Source: Thalassotalea_H castellviae (lineage in GTDB: Bacteria; Pseudomonadota; Gammaproteobacteria; Enterobacterales; Alteromonadaceae). From it: a stretch of DNA of 64,000 nt. Each line of letters starts with the position of its first letter. The stretch's first letter is position 1. The notes below the pieces were generated by a model. That model was not told where the DNA came from. It did no database searches and saw nothing but the letters and a program-made list of their open reading frames with translations. The stretch spans positions 496,001 to 560,000 of the forward strand of contig NZ_JAVRIF010000001.1 of NCBI RefSeq assembly GCF_031846185.1, written 5' to 3'. Below, piece after piece: positions 26,615 through 35,041 of the stretch. Both the position numbers and the translations under genes were made by a program.

Positions 26615-28054
26615 TTATTTTTGACGATAAAATGCCGACATCGCTTTATACAAAGAATATAAGTCAACTTTTGAGCCAACGGCATACGGCGAATGTATTG
26701 AAAGGATTGGCACGCCAAAATCTATAACTTCCATATTATCATTCGACAAATCACTGCCAATCGTACCGCCAGACGCTTTACCTTTATAGGTTGATGTTTG
26801 CCACTTAATCTTATTGTTATCTAAATAATTGCGTGTCCACGCCATATACTCAGAGTTAGCGTTAAAGCCACCACCGTAAAGTTTTAAATTGATGCCATTA
26901 CCTAAACGAGGGGCATTTCCTAATTCCCAAACATTCGACCAGGTTGGATTGACCCCTGGGTTCACATCAGCCGAAATTACTTTAGTATTACGTAAGACCT
27001 TACGGAGTAGATAATCATTATAATTGTCTGCTTTTTCGTTGTATAACATTCCACTTAGCAAATCGACTAAATAGGTCGAACTTGCACCAGTGTTATTTAT
27101 ATTGCCCACTTCTTCGTTATCAACTAGATAAGCAATTGAAGTATATTCTGGTGTTTTTTGCTCAAAAATAGCTTTAACCGCGGCAATAGACGAAGCTTTA
27201 TCATCATGACCATATGCAGCAATTAAACTGCGATCTAAGCCAACATCACGCGGTTTAGTTGCAGGCACTAAGGCAAGCTCAGAAGAGACTAAATCTGCTT
27301 CAGTGATCCCGTATTCTTTTTCTAAATAGCTAACAACAATATCTTTCACTTTTTTATCAAAGTCTGGTTTTGCCGCAACAATGACATCTAGCTCTTCTTT
27401 ACTGATAACATTTCGGCTTGTGCGACTTCTGTTGGGGTGATCAACATGTGGCGCTAGATCTGGCACCATAAAAATAGGATCATTCTCATCAAATCCAACC
27501 GAGATATTCACTACTGAGCCGTCTTTTTTATCAACACGTCCAACTAGCGCTAATGGAATATTCACCCATTGATAGGTTTTAATACCGCCATGAACATAAG
27601 TTTGAAACATGGCAAACTTTTGTTTTTCATAGACAGGACGACCTTTTAATTCTAAGCGCGGTGAATCAATATGAGCACCAACAATTCTTGTCCCTTGTTC
27701 TAACCCCTTTTTCCCTATAACAATCAACGAGATTGTACGGTCACGATTTACGTCATAAAAACGAGCCCCAGCTTTTAACTTACTTTTTTCGGTTAAACGT
27801 TTAAACCCTGCTTTTTCGGCGCGTTTAATGGTCTCTGTGACAAAAGTTAACTCTGTTGGTGTTTTGTAAATATAGTCTTTGTATTCTTCACCGTAAGCTT
27901 CAACTGCTGATAACTCTTTTTTAGAAAGGCTTAACCAACTAGACACTTGTTTCTTTTTCTCAGCTGATTTTACTTTTTCAAAAGCGTGACTTCCTGAAGA
28001 GAAAGCAACTGCGGTAATAATAGCAATACTCGATAATGTAGTTTTAATGTTCAT
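26615..28054 (-). CDS. Secreted M18-family zinc aminopeptidase
   Basis: A 479-residue protein with a signal peptide (MNIKTTLSSIAIITAVAFSSGSHA, cleavage near residue 24). The M18 metal-site motifs are all visible: GAHIDSPRL, YGHDDKASS, DNEEVGN, SADVNPG and IHSPYAVGS. The cocatalytic dizinc core is therefore complete. It should release N-terminal residues from peptides in the periplasm or outside the cell, unlike the cytoplasmic PepB/ApeB enzymes. I chose ATG 28054; a TTG at 28117 would add 21 residues before the signal. It is monocistronic. Confidence 0.9.
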   Translation of the reverse strand: MNIKTTLSSIAIITAVAFSSGSHAFEKVKSAEKKKQVSSWLSLSKKELSAVEAYGEEYKDYIYKTPTELTFVTETIKRAEKAGFKRLTEKSKLKAGARFYDVNRDRTISLIVIGKKGLEQGTRIVGAHIDSPRLELKGRPVYEKQKFAMFQTYVHGGIKTYQWVNIPLALVGRVDKKDGSVVNISVGFDENDPIFMVPDLAPHVDHPNRSRTSRNVISKEELDVIVAAKPDFDKKVKDIVVSYLEKEYGITEADLVSSELALVPATKPRDVGLDRSLIAAYGHDDKASSIAAVKAIFEQKTPEYTSIAYLVDNEEVGNINNTGASSTYLVDLLSGMLYNEKADNYNDYLLRKVLRNTKVISADVNPGVNPTWSNVWELGNAPRLGNGINLKLYGGGFNANSEYMAWTRNYLDNNKIKWQTSTYKGKASGGTIGSDLSNDNMEVIDFGVPILSIHSPYAVGSKVDLYSLYKAMSAFYRQK

Positions 28055-28266
28055 TAAATTATTGTTCTCAAAATAAATCTCACTTGTATAATAAAAGCGA
28101 TTAATTAGAGAAAACAAGAGCTAAACCTGAATTAATCGTTAAACGGTATAAAATAGATGTTAAATTGACAATACAACAATAAAATAACGTTTTATCTCCT
28201 TTAAACAATTAAAAATTCGATTTAAAAAGGTCTGGTAATTTTCTTTAAAAAACACAGAATAAAATG

Positions 28267-28578
28267 TTAGTAGAGCATTTTTAAAGTAATAAATAATGCG
28301 CCGCTAGTTAAAAGAATGAGGTAAATATTGACTTTTTTCGAGGCCAGCAATACAGCAACTGTTGCCGCTATTATATAAGGATTCGTCAATGAAAGCGCCA
28401 ACTCTCCTTCACGAATAAAAATTATAGGCACCCAAATAGCCGTTAAAACAGCAGGCGCACTAAAACTCAAAAAACTTACTACTTTGGCATTTAAGCGTAA
28501 CGGAATTTTCGGGTGTATAAATAAATATCGCGTTAAAAATGTGATCATTGCCATTAATAATATAGTCACTAATGTCAT
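28267..28578 (-). CDS. azlD: Branched-chain amino acid exporter subunit AzlD
   Basis: A 103-residue membrane protein with about four hydrophobic helices. TFLTRYLFIHPKIPLRLN and SFSAPAVLTAIWVPIIF are typical AzlD segments. It forms a pair with AzlC, and in homologous systems (YgaZ/YgaH) the two export valine and other branched-chain amino acids. The start ATG overlaps the azlC stop by one base (TGATG), which indicates translational coupling. A TTG one codon earlier is possible. Confidence 0.9.
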   Translation of the reverse strand: MTLVTILLMAMITFLTRYLFIHPKIPLRLNAKVVSFLSFSAPAVLTAIWVPIIFIREGELALSLTNPYIIAATVAVLLASKKVNIYLILLTSGALFITLKMLY

Positions 28579-29342
28579 CAATTTTGCTCCTGCGATTTAG
28601 ATTTAACTTTTTGTTGATAACGCAAAACATAATAACCAGCGAGCATTCCCATTAGCGCGGATAAGACGAGATCTAATTCCCAACTTAATAGTTTAAAAAT
28701 CACAGAGCAGCTCCCAGAAACAATGACAGCAACCAGAATAGAACTGTTTTTAATCGAAGGGATCACTAAAGCAATAAAAGTAACCGCAATGGCAAAGTCT
28801 AAACCCAGTGACGTTAAATCCGGTAAATAACTACCCGCAAAAATACCGATAATATTCCAAAGTAACCAACAAATATAAAAACTCCCTCCTGAAGCTAAAG
28901 CATATATCAGCCTGACTTTTCCCTTAAACGCTCGGCTATGTGTTGATAAAGCAAAAAGTTCATCGGTTAACAAAAAACCTAAAGGATACCGCCATCGGCT
29001 TGGCAAAACTTTCATTTTATCTCGTAACGACAAGCCATAAAGAAAATGTCGAGAACTAATAATAAACGTGGTAAATAAAATAGTGGCTAAAGGCGCATTG
29101 CCTCCAATTAATTCAGTTGCTACCAACTGAGCAGAGCCTGCAAAAACAATCAATGGCATTAATAAGGCTTCAAGCACTGAAAAATCCCGCTGAATCGCCA
29201 AAGAGCCACACAAAATCCCCCACGGTATCACGGCTAAATTTAGCGGCATCATATCCATAAAGCCTTTGATGACAATACGAAAGACTGCATTAAAACCAAT
29301 TGTGTTAGAAAAGGTGGATTGCTGTTTATTTGTCTCTGACAT
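28578..29342 (-). CDS. azlC: Branched-chain amino acid exporter subunit AzlC
   Basis: A 254-residue inner-membrane permease of the AzlC/YgaZ family with about six to eight helices. MPLNLAVIPWGILCGSLA near the N-terminus, FAGSAQLVATELIG and SSRHFLYGLSL are diagnostic. It works with AzlD, encoded directly downstream with a one-base overlap, to export branched-chain amino acids. It is divergent from the SDR gene at 29488; the 145-nt interval should hold both promoters. No Lrp-type regulator is adjacent. Confidence 0.92.
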   Translation of the reverse strand: MSETNKQQSTFSNTIGFNAVFRIVIKGFMDMMPLNLAVIPWGILCGSLAIQRDFSVLEALLMPLIVFAGSAQLVATELIGGNAPLATILFTTFIISSRHFLYGLSLRDKMKVLPSRWRYPLGFLLTDELFALSTHSRAFKGKVRLIYALASGGSFYICWLLWNIIGIFAGSYLPDLTSLGLDFAIAVTFIALVIPSIKNSSILVAVIVSGSCSVIFKLLSWELDLVLSALMGMLAGYYVLRYQQKVKSKSQEQN

Positions 29343-29487
29343 AGTACCTTAAGCGTGAATATTGATGAGTTAGCTGATCATGCAATGCGCTTGTCCATTA
29401 ATAGTTTAACTGGTGAAAAATTAATGCTATTGATTTCATTGAATTTTTAATATTATTCATTTATCAAACATTCACGATAGGTAAATA

Positions 29488-30237
29488 ATGAAAGAAAATA
29501 TTGCGTTAATCACTGGAGCGAGTCGCGGGATTGGCGCTGCAACAGCAAAACTTCTTGCTCAGCAAAATTTACATATAATTGTTCACTACCATAAAAATCA
29601 AGAAGCTGCGTTAACAGTTGTTGAGCATATTATTGAACATGATGGCTCAGCACAAGCTATTCAAGCCGATATCTCTCAAGAATCTGATATTATTGAGTTA
29701 TTTAATCAAATAGACAAAATTAACGGTAAGTTAACCATGTTGGTAAATAATGCAGGTATATTATTCCAACAATCGACCATAGCAGCTTTAAACGCTGAGC
29801 AAATCAGTAAAGTGTTAAACACTAATGTCACTGGCACACTATTATGCTGCAAAGAAGCGGTGAAGCGTATGGCAATAAAATATGGCGGCAATGGCGGTGC
29901 TATTGTCAATGTCTCTTCTGCTGCCTCACGTTTAGGTGCGCCTGGTGAATATATAGATTATGCGGCTAGCAAGGGAGCCATAGACACGATAACAATAGGC
30001 TTATCACTTGAGGTCGCAGAACAAAAGATTCGTGTGAACGGAGTGCGGCCAGGTTTGATTTATACCGAAATAAACGGTGATGGTGGAGAGCCAAATCGCG
30101 TTGATCGTTTGAGCCATAATATTCCTATGAAAAGAGGCGGCCAACCTGAAGAAGTTGCCCAAGCCATTGTCTGGTTATTATCAGACAAAGCCTCTTATGT
30201 CACCGGTAGTCATATTGATTTAGCCGGCGGAAAATAA
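29488..30237 (+). CDS. SDR-family oxidoreductase (FabG-like)
   Basis: A 249-residue classical short-chain dehydrogenase. The cofactor motif TGASRGIGAAT (about 9-19), NNAGIL (near 87), catalytic Ser in VNVSSAASR and YAASKGA with catalytic Tyr and Lys are all present. The N-terminal acidic/basic pattern (HYHKNQEA) suggests NADP. The substrate cannot be told from sequence; its general form is close to glucose 1-dehydrogenase and FabG paralogues. The next gene starts 36 nt later on the same strand, so they may be cotranscribed. Confidence 0.88.
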   Translation: MKENIALITGASRGIGAATAKLLAQQNLHIIVHYHKNQEAALTVVEHIIEHDGSAQAIQADISQESDIIELFNQIDKINGKLTMLVNNAGILFQQSTIAALNAEQISKVLNTNVTGTLLCCKEAVKRMAIKYGGNGGAIVNVSSAASRLGAPGEYIDYAASKGAIDTITIGLSLEVAEQKIRVNGVRPGLIYTEINGDGGEPNRVDRLSHNIPMKRGGQPEEVAQAIVWLLSDKASYVTGSHIDLAGGK

Positions 30238-30273
30238 TGTAAATCGATAGCGAACTGTTTTAAAATAAAGACA

Positions 30274-30663
30274 ATGAAACGATACCCTCATCAAACGAAA
30301 ACGACCACGATTACTCTACCCTCATTTTTAAGACGGGTGATGAAAGCATACGCCATTAAAGCCATCATTCGTGAGGCAGGCTGCGAACTAGCGAGAATAG
30401 GTCGTTCTCGAAACTGGCGATTAACAGCAACACCAGAAGAAATTCATCAAGTGATTTCGTTAATAGAAAGTCAAGGTGAAGACAGTTGGTTATGGGTCGC
30501 TAAAAAATTAAAACAAGATGGTCAACAATTCTCTCACCGTTTATTAGTAGATATCGCGAAAAAAAATACGGGTATCACCGTTAATGAACTGATGGCTAAA
30601 ACCGATTGTACGGTAATTCAAGCAAGAAAAGTGATTGACGAAATTGAATGGTCAGATGAATAA
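30274..30663 (+). CDS. Small conserved protein, possibly of the RRF_GI family
   Basis: A 129-residue basic protein, predicted helical and cytoplasmic, with no signal peptide. The part LPSFLRRVMKAYAIKAIIREAGCELARIGRSRNWRLTAT-like resembles the gammaproteobacterial family called RRF_GI (PF12614), whose members keep a CELxRxxRSRNW-type core. The link of that family to ribosome recycling is by name only, and I know of no proven function. The C-terminal half (TGITVNELMAKTDCTVIQARKVIDE) looks like a small winged-helix-type segment. It is followed by a bidirectional terminator shared with topA. Confidence 0.6.
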   Translation: MKRYPHQTKTTTITLPSFLRRVMKAYAIKAIIREAGCELARIGRSRNWRLTATPEEIHQVISLIESQGEDSWLWVAKKLKQDGQQFSHRLLVDIAKKNTGITVNELMAKTDCTVIQARKVIDEIEWSDE

Positions 30664-30713
30664 ATCATTTAGCTTAACTGTGCAGCTACCGCTTATTTGA
30701 ATAAAAATCACTC

Positions 30714-30745
30714 AAAAAAAAGCACTCAATTGAGTGCTTTAAAAA
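30714..30745. terminator. Bidirectional terminator between the RRF_GI-like gene and topA
   Basis: The perfect palindrome AGCACTCAATTGAGTGCT (30721-30738) is flanked by A-runs on the left and TTTAAAAA on the right. On the minus strand it is followed by TTTTTTTGAG, so it best serves topA. Confidence 0.85.
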
Positions 30746-30762
30746 TTATCTAAACCAAAGGG

Positions 30763-33435
30763 TTATGATTTCTTTTTCGGCTTTGCTTTTGCCTTAGCCT
30801 TAGGTTTAGCGGCTTTTTTCTTCGCTAAGTTTTCAACCCACTTGCCATCTTCGTATGTTGCTGTCCAACCGGTGGCTTTGCCCTCAATTTCAGTCATCAC
30901 ATACTGCGATTTATTTTTACGACTATATCGAACAACCGCTAAATTTCCATCAGGATCTTTTACCGGCGCATCGGCTAAATAATAAAATTTAGATGAAATT
31001 CTATCTCTAAAGCGTTGTAGTTCTTCAACCTTAGGTGCACGAGTTTCTCGTGAACGTGGAAAAGTATTCGCCGCTAAGAATATTCCAGCTGCGCCATCAC
31101 GCAGCACAAAGTGAGCATCTGATTTTTCACATGGTAATTCTGGCAATTGCACAGGATCTTCTTTCGGTGGCGCTGCTTCACCACTCGCTAAGAGTTTTCG
31201 TGTGTTTTTACATTCACTGTTTGTACAGTCAAAGTATTTTCCGAAACGACCATTTTTCAATTCCATATCGGCTTCACAACGGTCACATTCTAAAACAGGA
31301 CCATCATAACCTTTGATTTTGAATTCACCTTTTTCGATTTCGACACCATCACATACAGGGTTATTACCACACACATGCAATTTACGTGTTTCATCAATAA
31401 GATAACTGTCCATTGCCGTACTACATTTTGGGCAACGATGCATAGCACGAAGCGCTTCGGTTTCTTGATCTTCAGCTAAAACACTGACCGCTTCTTCACC
31501 TGAAGTCAGGTTCATGGTAGTGGTACAACGCTCTTTTGGTGGTAAAGCGTAGCCAGAACAACCTAAGAAAACTCCCGTTGATGCGGTACGAATTCCCATT
31601 TTACGCCCACACGTTGGACAATCAATATCGGTTAAAATAGGCTCGTTATTGCGCATACCGCCTTCATCACTTGGCTTATCGGCTAACGCTAACTGTTCAG
31701 TAAAGTTTTTATAAAACTCATTTAACACTTCTTTCCAAACTATTTTGCCCTCAGCAATTTCATCGAGCTCTTGCTCCATTTCAGCAGTGAAATTATAGCT
31801 CATCAAGTTTTTAAAGCTGGCATCTAAACTGTCGGTAACAATTTCACCCATTTTTTCAGCATAGAAACGTTTTTTATCTAAGCGAACATAACCACGATCT
31901 TGAATGGTGGAAATAATCGAAGCATAGGTAGAAGGACGTCCAATAGAGCGTTTTTCTAATTCTTTTACCAAAGATGCTTCACCAAAGCGTGCAGGTGGCT
32001 TAGTAAAATGTTGTGAAGGTTCAAGTTTAACCAACTCGAGTTTCTCCCCAACCGATAGATCAGGAAGATGAGTGTCTTTATCACCTTTAGACAATTGTGG
32101 ATGTACTTTCGTCCAACCATCGAATTGCATGACTCGACCTTTAGCTTTCAAGTCAAAGCCCGCTGCGCTAACAGTTAGCGTACTAACAGTATAACGAGCT
32201 GCGGTCATTTGACAGGCAACAAATTGACGCCAAATCAAGTCATATAATTTTTTACAATCATCATCTAATTTTTCAATAAAGGCGGCTTCAAGTTTTACAT
32301 CTGAAGGACGAATAGCCTCATGCGCCTCTTGTGCGTTAGCTTTACTACCATAAGTTTTTGGCTGTTCAGGTAAGTAATTATCACCAAAATTCTTACTAAT
32401 ATACCCACGACACATTTCCACGGCATCTTTACTTAAATTAGTAGAATCAGTACGCATATAGGTGATATGCCCTGCTTCATAAAGGCGCTGAGCTAAACCC
32501 ATGGTACGTTTAACGCCGTAACCTAAACGTGTACTTGCCGCTTGTTGCAACGTAGAAGTAATAAAGGGTGCTGAAGGAGAACTTTTCGACGGTTTGTCTT
32601 CACGTTTACTCACTTCGTAACTAGCAGGCTCTAAAATAGCTAACGCGGCTTTGGTGTCTTTTTCATTGGTAGGTTTGAACGCCTTACCATTTTGATGGGT
32701 TACATCAAGCGCTAAGGTTTGGTTATCTTGGGTACTAGTATCTGCACTGATCTCCCAAAACTCTTTCGGATCAAAAGCTTTTATTTCACGTTCTTTTTCA
32801 ACCACTAATTTAACGGCAACGGATTGAACGCGGCCTGCCGATAAACCTCGGGCGACTTTTTTCCACAGTAATGGGCTAACCATGAAACCAACAACACGAT
32901 CTAAAAAGCGGCGTGCTTGTTGAGCATTTACGCCCGGCATACTTAACTCACCAGGTGAAGCAAACGCTTGTTGAATTGCGTTTTCGGTTATCTCATTAAA
33001 AACGACACGCTTAAATTTGTCGTCTTCACCACCGATAATTTCTTTCAAATGCCATGCAATCGCCTCTCCCTCGCGATCCAAATCGGTTGCGAGATATACA
33101 GTATCGGCTTTTTCGGCAAGCTTTTGTAATTCGGAAACAACCTTTTCTTTACCGGGTAACACCTGATAAGTAGCTTGCCAATCCTTTTCGGGATCAATCC
33201 CCATACGGTTTACTAACGCTTGTTTGTCGCGTTTAGCTTTATATTTAGCTTTCGCCTCGGGAGACATTTTTCTCACTTCTGCAGGAGATTTTGCCGCTAC
33301 TTTTTTACCGGTACTACTATGTGGAAGATCACGCACATGACCAACACTCGACTTAACGATAAAATCTTTCCCAAGATATTTGTTAATTGTCTTAGCTTTT
33401 GCAGGAGACTCGACAATTACAAGAGATTTTGACAT
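30763..33435 (-). CDS. topA: DNA topoisomerase I
   Basis: An 890-residue type IA topoisomerase that relaxes negative supercoils. The TOPRIM domain opens with SLVIVESPAKAKTINKYLG, and DLDREGEAIAWHL is its acidic triad. The catalytic Tyr is in ITYMRTDSTNLS (near 325). After residue 580 there are zinc ribbons of the CPTCGRKMG, CPKCSTAM and CDRCEADM types, then a basic Lys/Ala tail. Domain order and length fit E. coli TopA (865). It is a single gene with the 403-nt interval upstream. Confidence 0.97.
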   Translation of the reverse strand: MSKSLVIVESPAKAKTINKYLGKDFIVKSSVGHVRDLPHSSTGKKVAAKSPAEVRKMSPEAKAKYKAKRDKQALVNRMGIDPEKDWQATYQVLPGKEKVVSELQKLAEKADTVYLATDLDREGEAIAWHLKEIIGGEDDKFKRVVFNEITENAIQQAFASPGELSMPGVNAQQARRFLDRVVGFMVSPLLWKKVARGLSAGRVQSVAVKLVVEKEREIKAFDPKEFWEISADTSTQDNQTLALDVTHQNGKAFKPTNEKDTKAALAILEPASYEVSKREDKPSKSSPSAPFITSTLQQAASTRLGYGVKRTMGLAQRLYEAGHITYMRTDSTNLSKDAVEMCRGYISKNFGDNYLPEQPKTYGSKANAQEAHEAIRPSDVKLEAAFIEKLDDDCKKLYDLIWRQFVACQMTAARYTVSTLTVSAAGFDLKAKGRVMQFDGWTKVHPQLSKGDKDTHLPDLSVGEKLELVKLEPSQHFTKPPARFGEASLVKELEKRSIGRPSTYASIISTIQDRGYVRLDKKRFYAEKMGEIVTDSLDASFKNLMSYNFTAEMEQELDEIAEGKIVWKEVLNEFYKNFTEQLALADKPSDEGGMRNNEPILTDIDCPTCGRKMGIRTASTGVFLGCSGYALPPKERCTTTMNLTSGEEAVSVLAEDQETEALRAMHRCPKCSTAMDSYLIDETRKLHVCGNNPVCDGVEIEKGEFKIKGYDGPVLECDRCEADMELKNGRFGKYFDCTNSECKNTRKLLASGEAAPPKEDPVQLPELPCEKSDAHFVLRDGAAGIFLAANTFPRSRETRAPKVEELQRFRDRISSKFYYLADAPVKDPDGNLAVVRYSRKNKSQYVMTEIEGKATGWTATYEDGKWVENLAKKKAAKPKAKAKAKPKKKS

Positions 33436-33838
33436 ATATTTTTTTAACCCTACATTTACTGATTAACACATCAGTGTTTCATTATCTTACCTGTTGTATA
33501 AGCATGATAAATAAGTTTACAAGCGAGCAATATTCAAACGTTAGTACAACTCGATAATGTTAAAATTTAATTAATTTCTGAAATTACTATTAGATATATC
33601 TGTTAATTAGCAAGCTGACAAGCAATTATTTTTTATAAATTAACCTATTCGTATAATTTCGTTATAATAGCTTTGATAATTTTTCGGCGTAATCATAGTC
33701 GAGTTTTCACGAGAAATTAAGAGCTAATGCACTAATATTTTCGCCTTGCCTTAAAATTTCAACGTATTTTGAATATTTTCTAACGCACAACCCTAAGATT
33801 GTAGATAACTACAACAGCAAAACTAAAAGAGAATAATT
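33436..33838. other. Intergenic region between topA and the arginase-family gene
   Basis: This is 403 nt of AT-rich sequence between two divergent genes, so it must contain both promoters. Two TATAAT hexamers occur at about 33652 and 33663 in the plus direction, without a convincing -35 partner. No small coding frame with a ribosome site, no strong hairpin and no repeat were found by eye. Confidence 0.5.
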
Positions 33839-34945
33839 ATGACAAGCCAGTCTTTATTTTTAGACAAAATCAAACAAAGTTTATGCCCGCCTGGAAATGG
33901 CGTGTTTACAGTGAATACTGCAAAAGAGCGTAAAGAACAATTACATCAAGCATTGTACGGCCAAACAGATAACATCGAATCTATTTGGTCTGATAGCTTA
34001 AATAACCTTCCCGATTCTTCTGCTGCAGTTATATTAGGCATTGCATCAGATTGTGGCGGCGGCATATTAAGAGGTGCCAATTGGGGGCCTCTATTTGTTC
34101 GTTCGACGTTATTAAATCAACACTCAGGTTTAAATGTATTTGATATGGGAGATGTCAGAGTTATCCCTCACCTTTTACACGATAAATACTTAAATGAACC
34201 TACTATCGCCAACTGTCGTAAAGCCTTATATCAAGATAAAGATAGCGATTTAGCAGTAAGTCCATTAACGATCACAGAAGATGTCCTGCATGATTTTTAT
34301 GCAGAGTTTCCAAACAAAGGCATTTTTGGCATAGGTGGCGATCATTCAATTAGCTATCCATTAACCAAAACCTATTTACAAGCGAAGAAGAAACAAGGAA
34401 AGCGAGCAGCTATTATCCATTTTGATGCACACACAGATTTATTAATAGAGCGTTTAGGCATCGACTTATGTTTTGGTTCGTGGTGTACACATATTTTAGA
34501 TGACCTGCATGAAAAAAATCATTTAATCCAAATTGGTATTCGCTCAAGCGGTAAACCTAAAGAGCACTGGGAAAGCACATTCGGCGTAAAACAACATTGG
34601 GCTCACGAAATCAGAGAAAACGGCGTAGCACCGATTATAGCGAATATTTTAAGCCAACTAAAAGAACAAGCGATTGACGAGTTATATGTCAGCTTTGATA
34701 TTGATGCGATCGATGAAGCTTATGCTTCTGCAACTGGCACACCAGAGCCTGACGGTTTAACGCCTGTTGAAGCGATGGATATTTTAAAAGCATTAGCTGA
34801 GCAATACCCTATAACAGGTGCTGATATGATGGAAATAGCACCATTTACTGACAGTTCAGGTCGTGGTGCTAGTAGCAGTGAAACGACTTTAAAAGTAGGT
34901 GGAGAGATTTCAGCATTTTTACTCAATGAAATGGCAAAAAATTAA
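33839..34945 (+). CDS. Arginase/agmatinase/formimidoylglutamase-family ureohydrolase
   Basis: A 368-residue ureohydrolase. All manganese-ligand motifs are visible: GIGGDHSISYP (near 160), IHFDAHTDLLIE (near 195) and SFDIDAIDEAYASATGTP (near 285). The dinuclear site should therefore be active. Residues 1-130 form an extended N-terminus compared with agmatinase (about 305), so the substrate (arginine, agmatine, formiminoglutamate or another guanidino compound) is uncertain. No hut, speA or arginine gene is adjacent. The ATG has AAGAGA upstream and a terminator follows. Confidence 0.85.
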   Translation: MTSQSLFLDKIKQSLCPPGNGVFTVNTAKERKEQLHQALYGQTDNIESIWSDSLNNLPDSSAAVILGIASDCGGGILRGANWGPLFVRSTLLNQHSGLNVFDMGDVRVIPHLLHDKYLNEPTIANCRKALYQDKDSDLAVSPLTITEDVLHDFYAEFPNKGIFGIGGDHSISYPLTKTYLQAKKKQGKRAAIIHFDAHTDLLIERLGIDLCFGSWCTHILDDLHEKNHLIQIGIRSSGKPKEHWESTFGVKQHWAHEIRENGVAPIIANILSQLKEQAIDELYVSFDIDAIDEAYASATGTPEPDGLTPVEAMDILKALAEQYPITGADMMEIAPFTDSSGRGASSSETTLKVGGEISAFLLNEMAKN

Positions 34946-34991
34946 AAGTATGTGTAAGTTGCTTATTACTATATAAGTTACTTTTAAAGAT

Positions 34992-35020
34992 AAAAAAAAC
35001 CGCTAAAAAGCGGTTTTTTT
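34992..35020. terminator. Bidirectional terminator between ureohydrolase and Ig-like lipoprotein genes
   Basis: The stem AAACCGCT / AGCGGTTT with an AAAA loop is flanked by A8 and T7, close to the stops of the two converging genes. Confidence 0.93.
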
Positions 35021-35041
35021 ATTCGCAGTAATATAAGTTTC

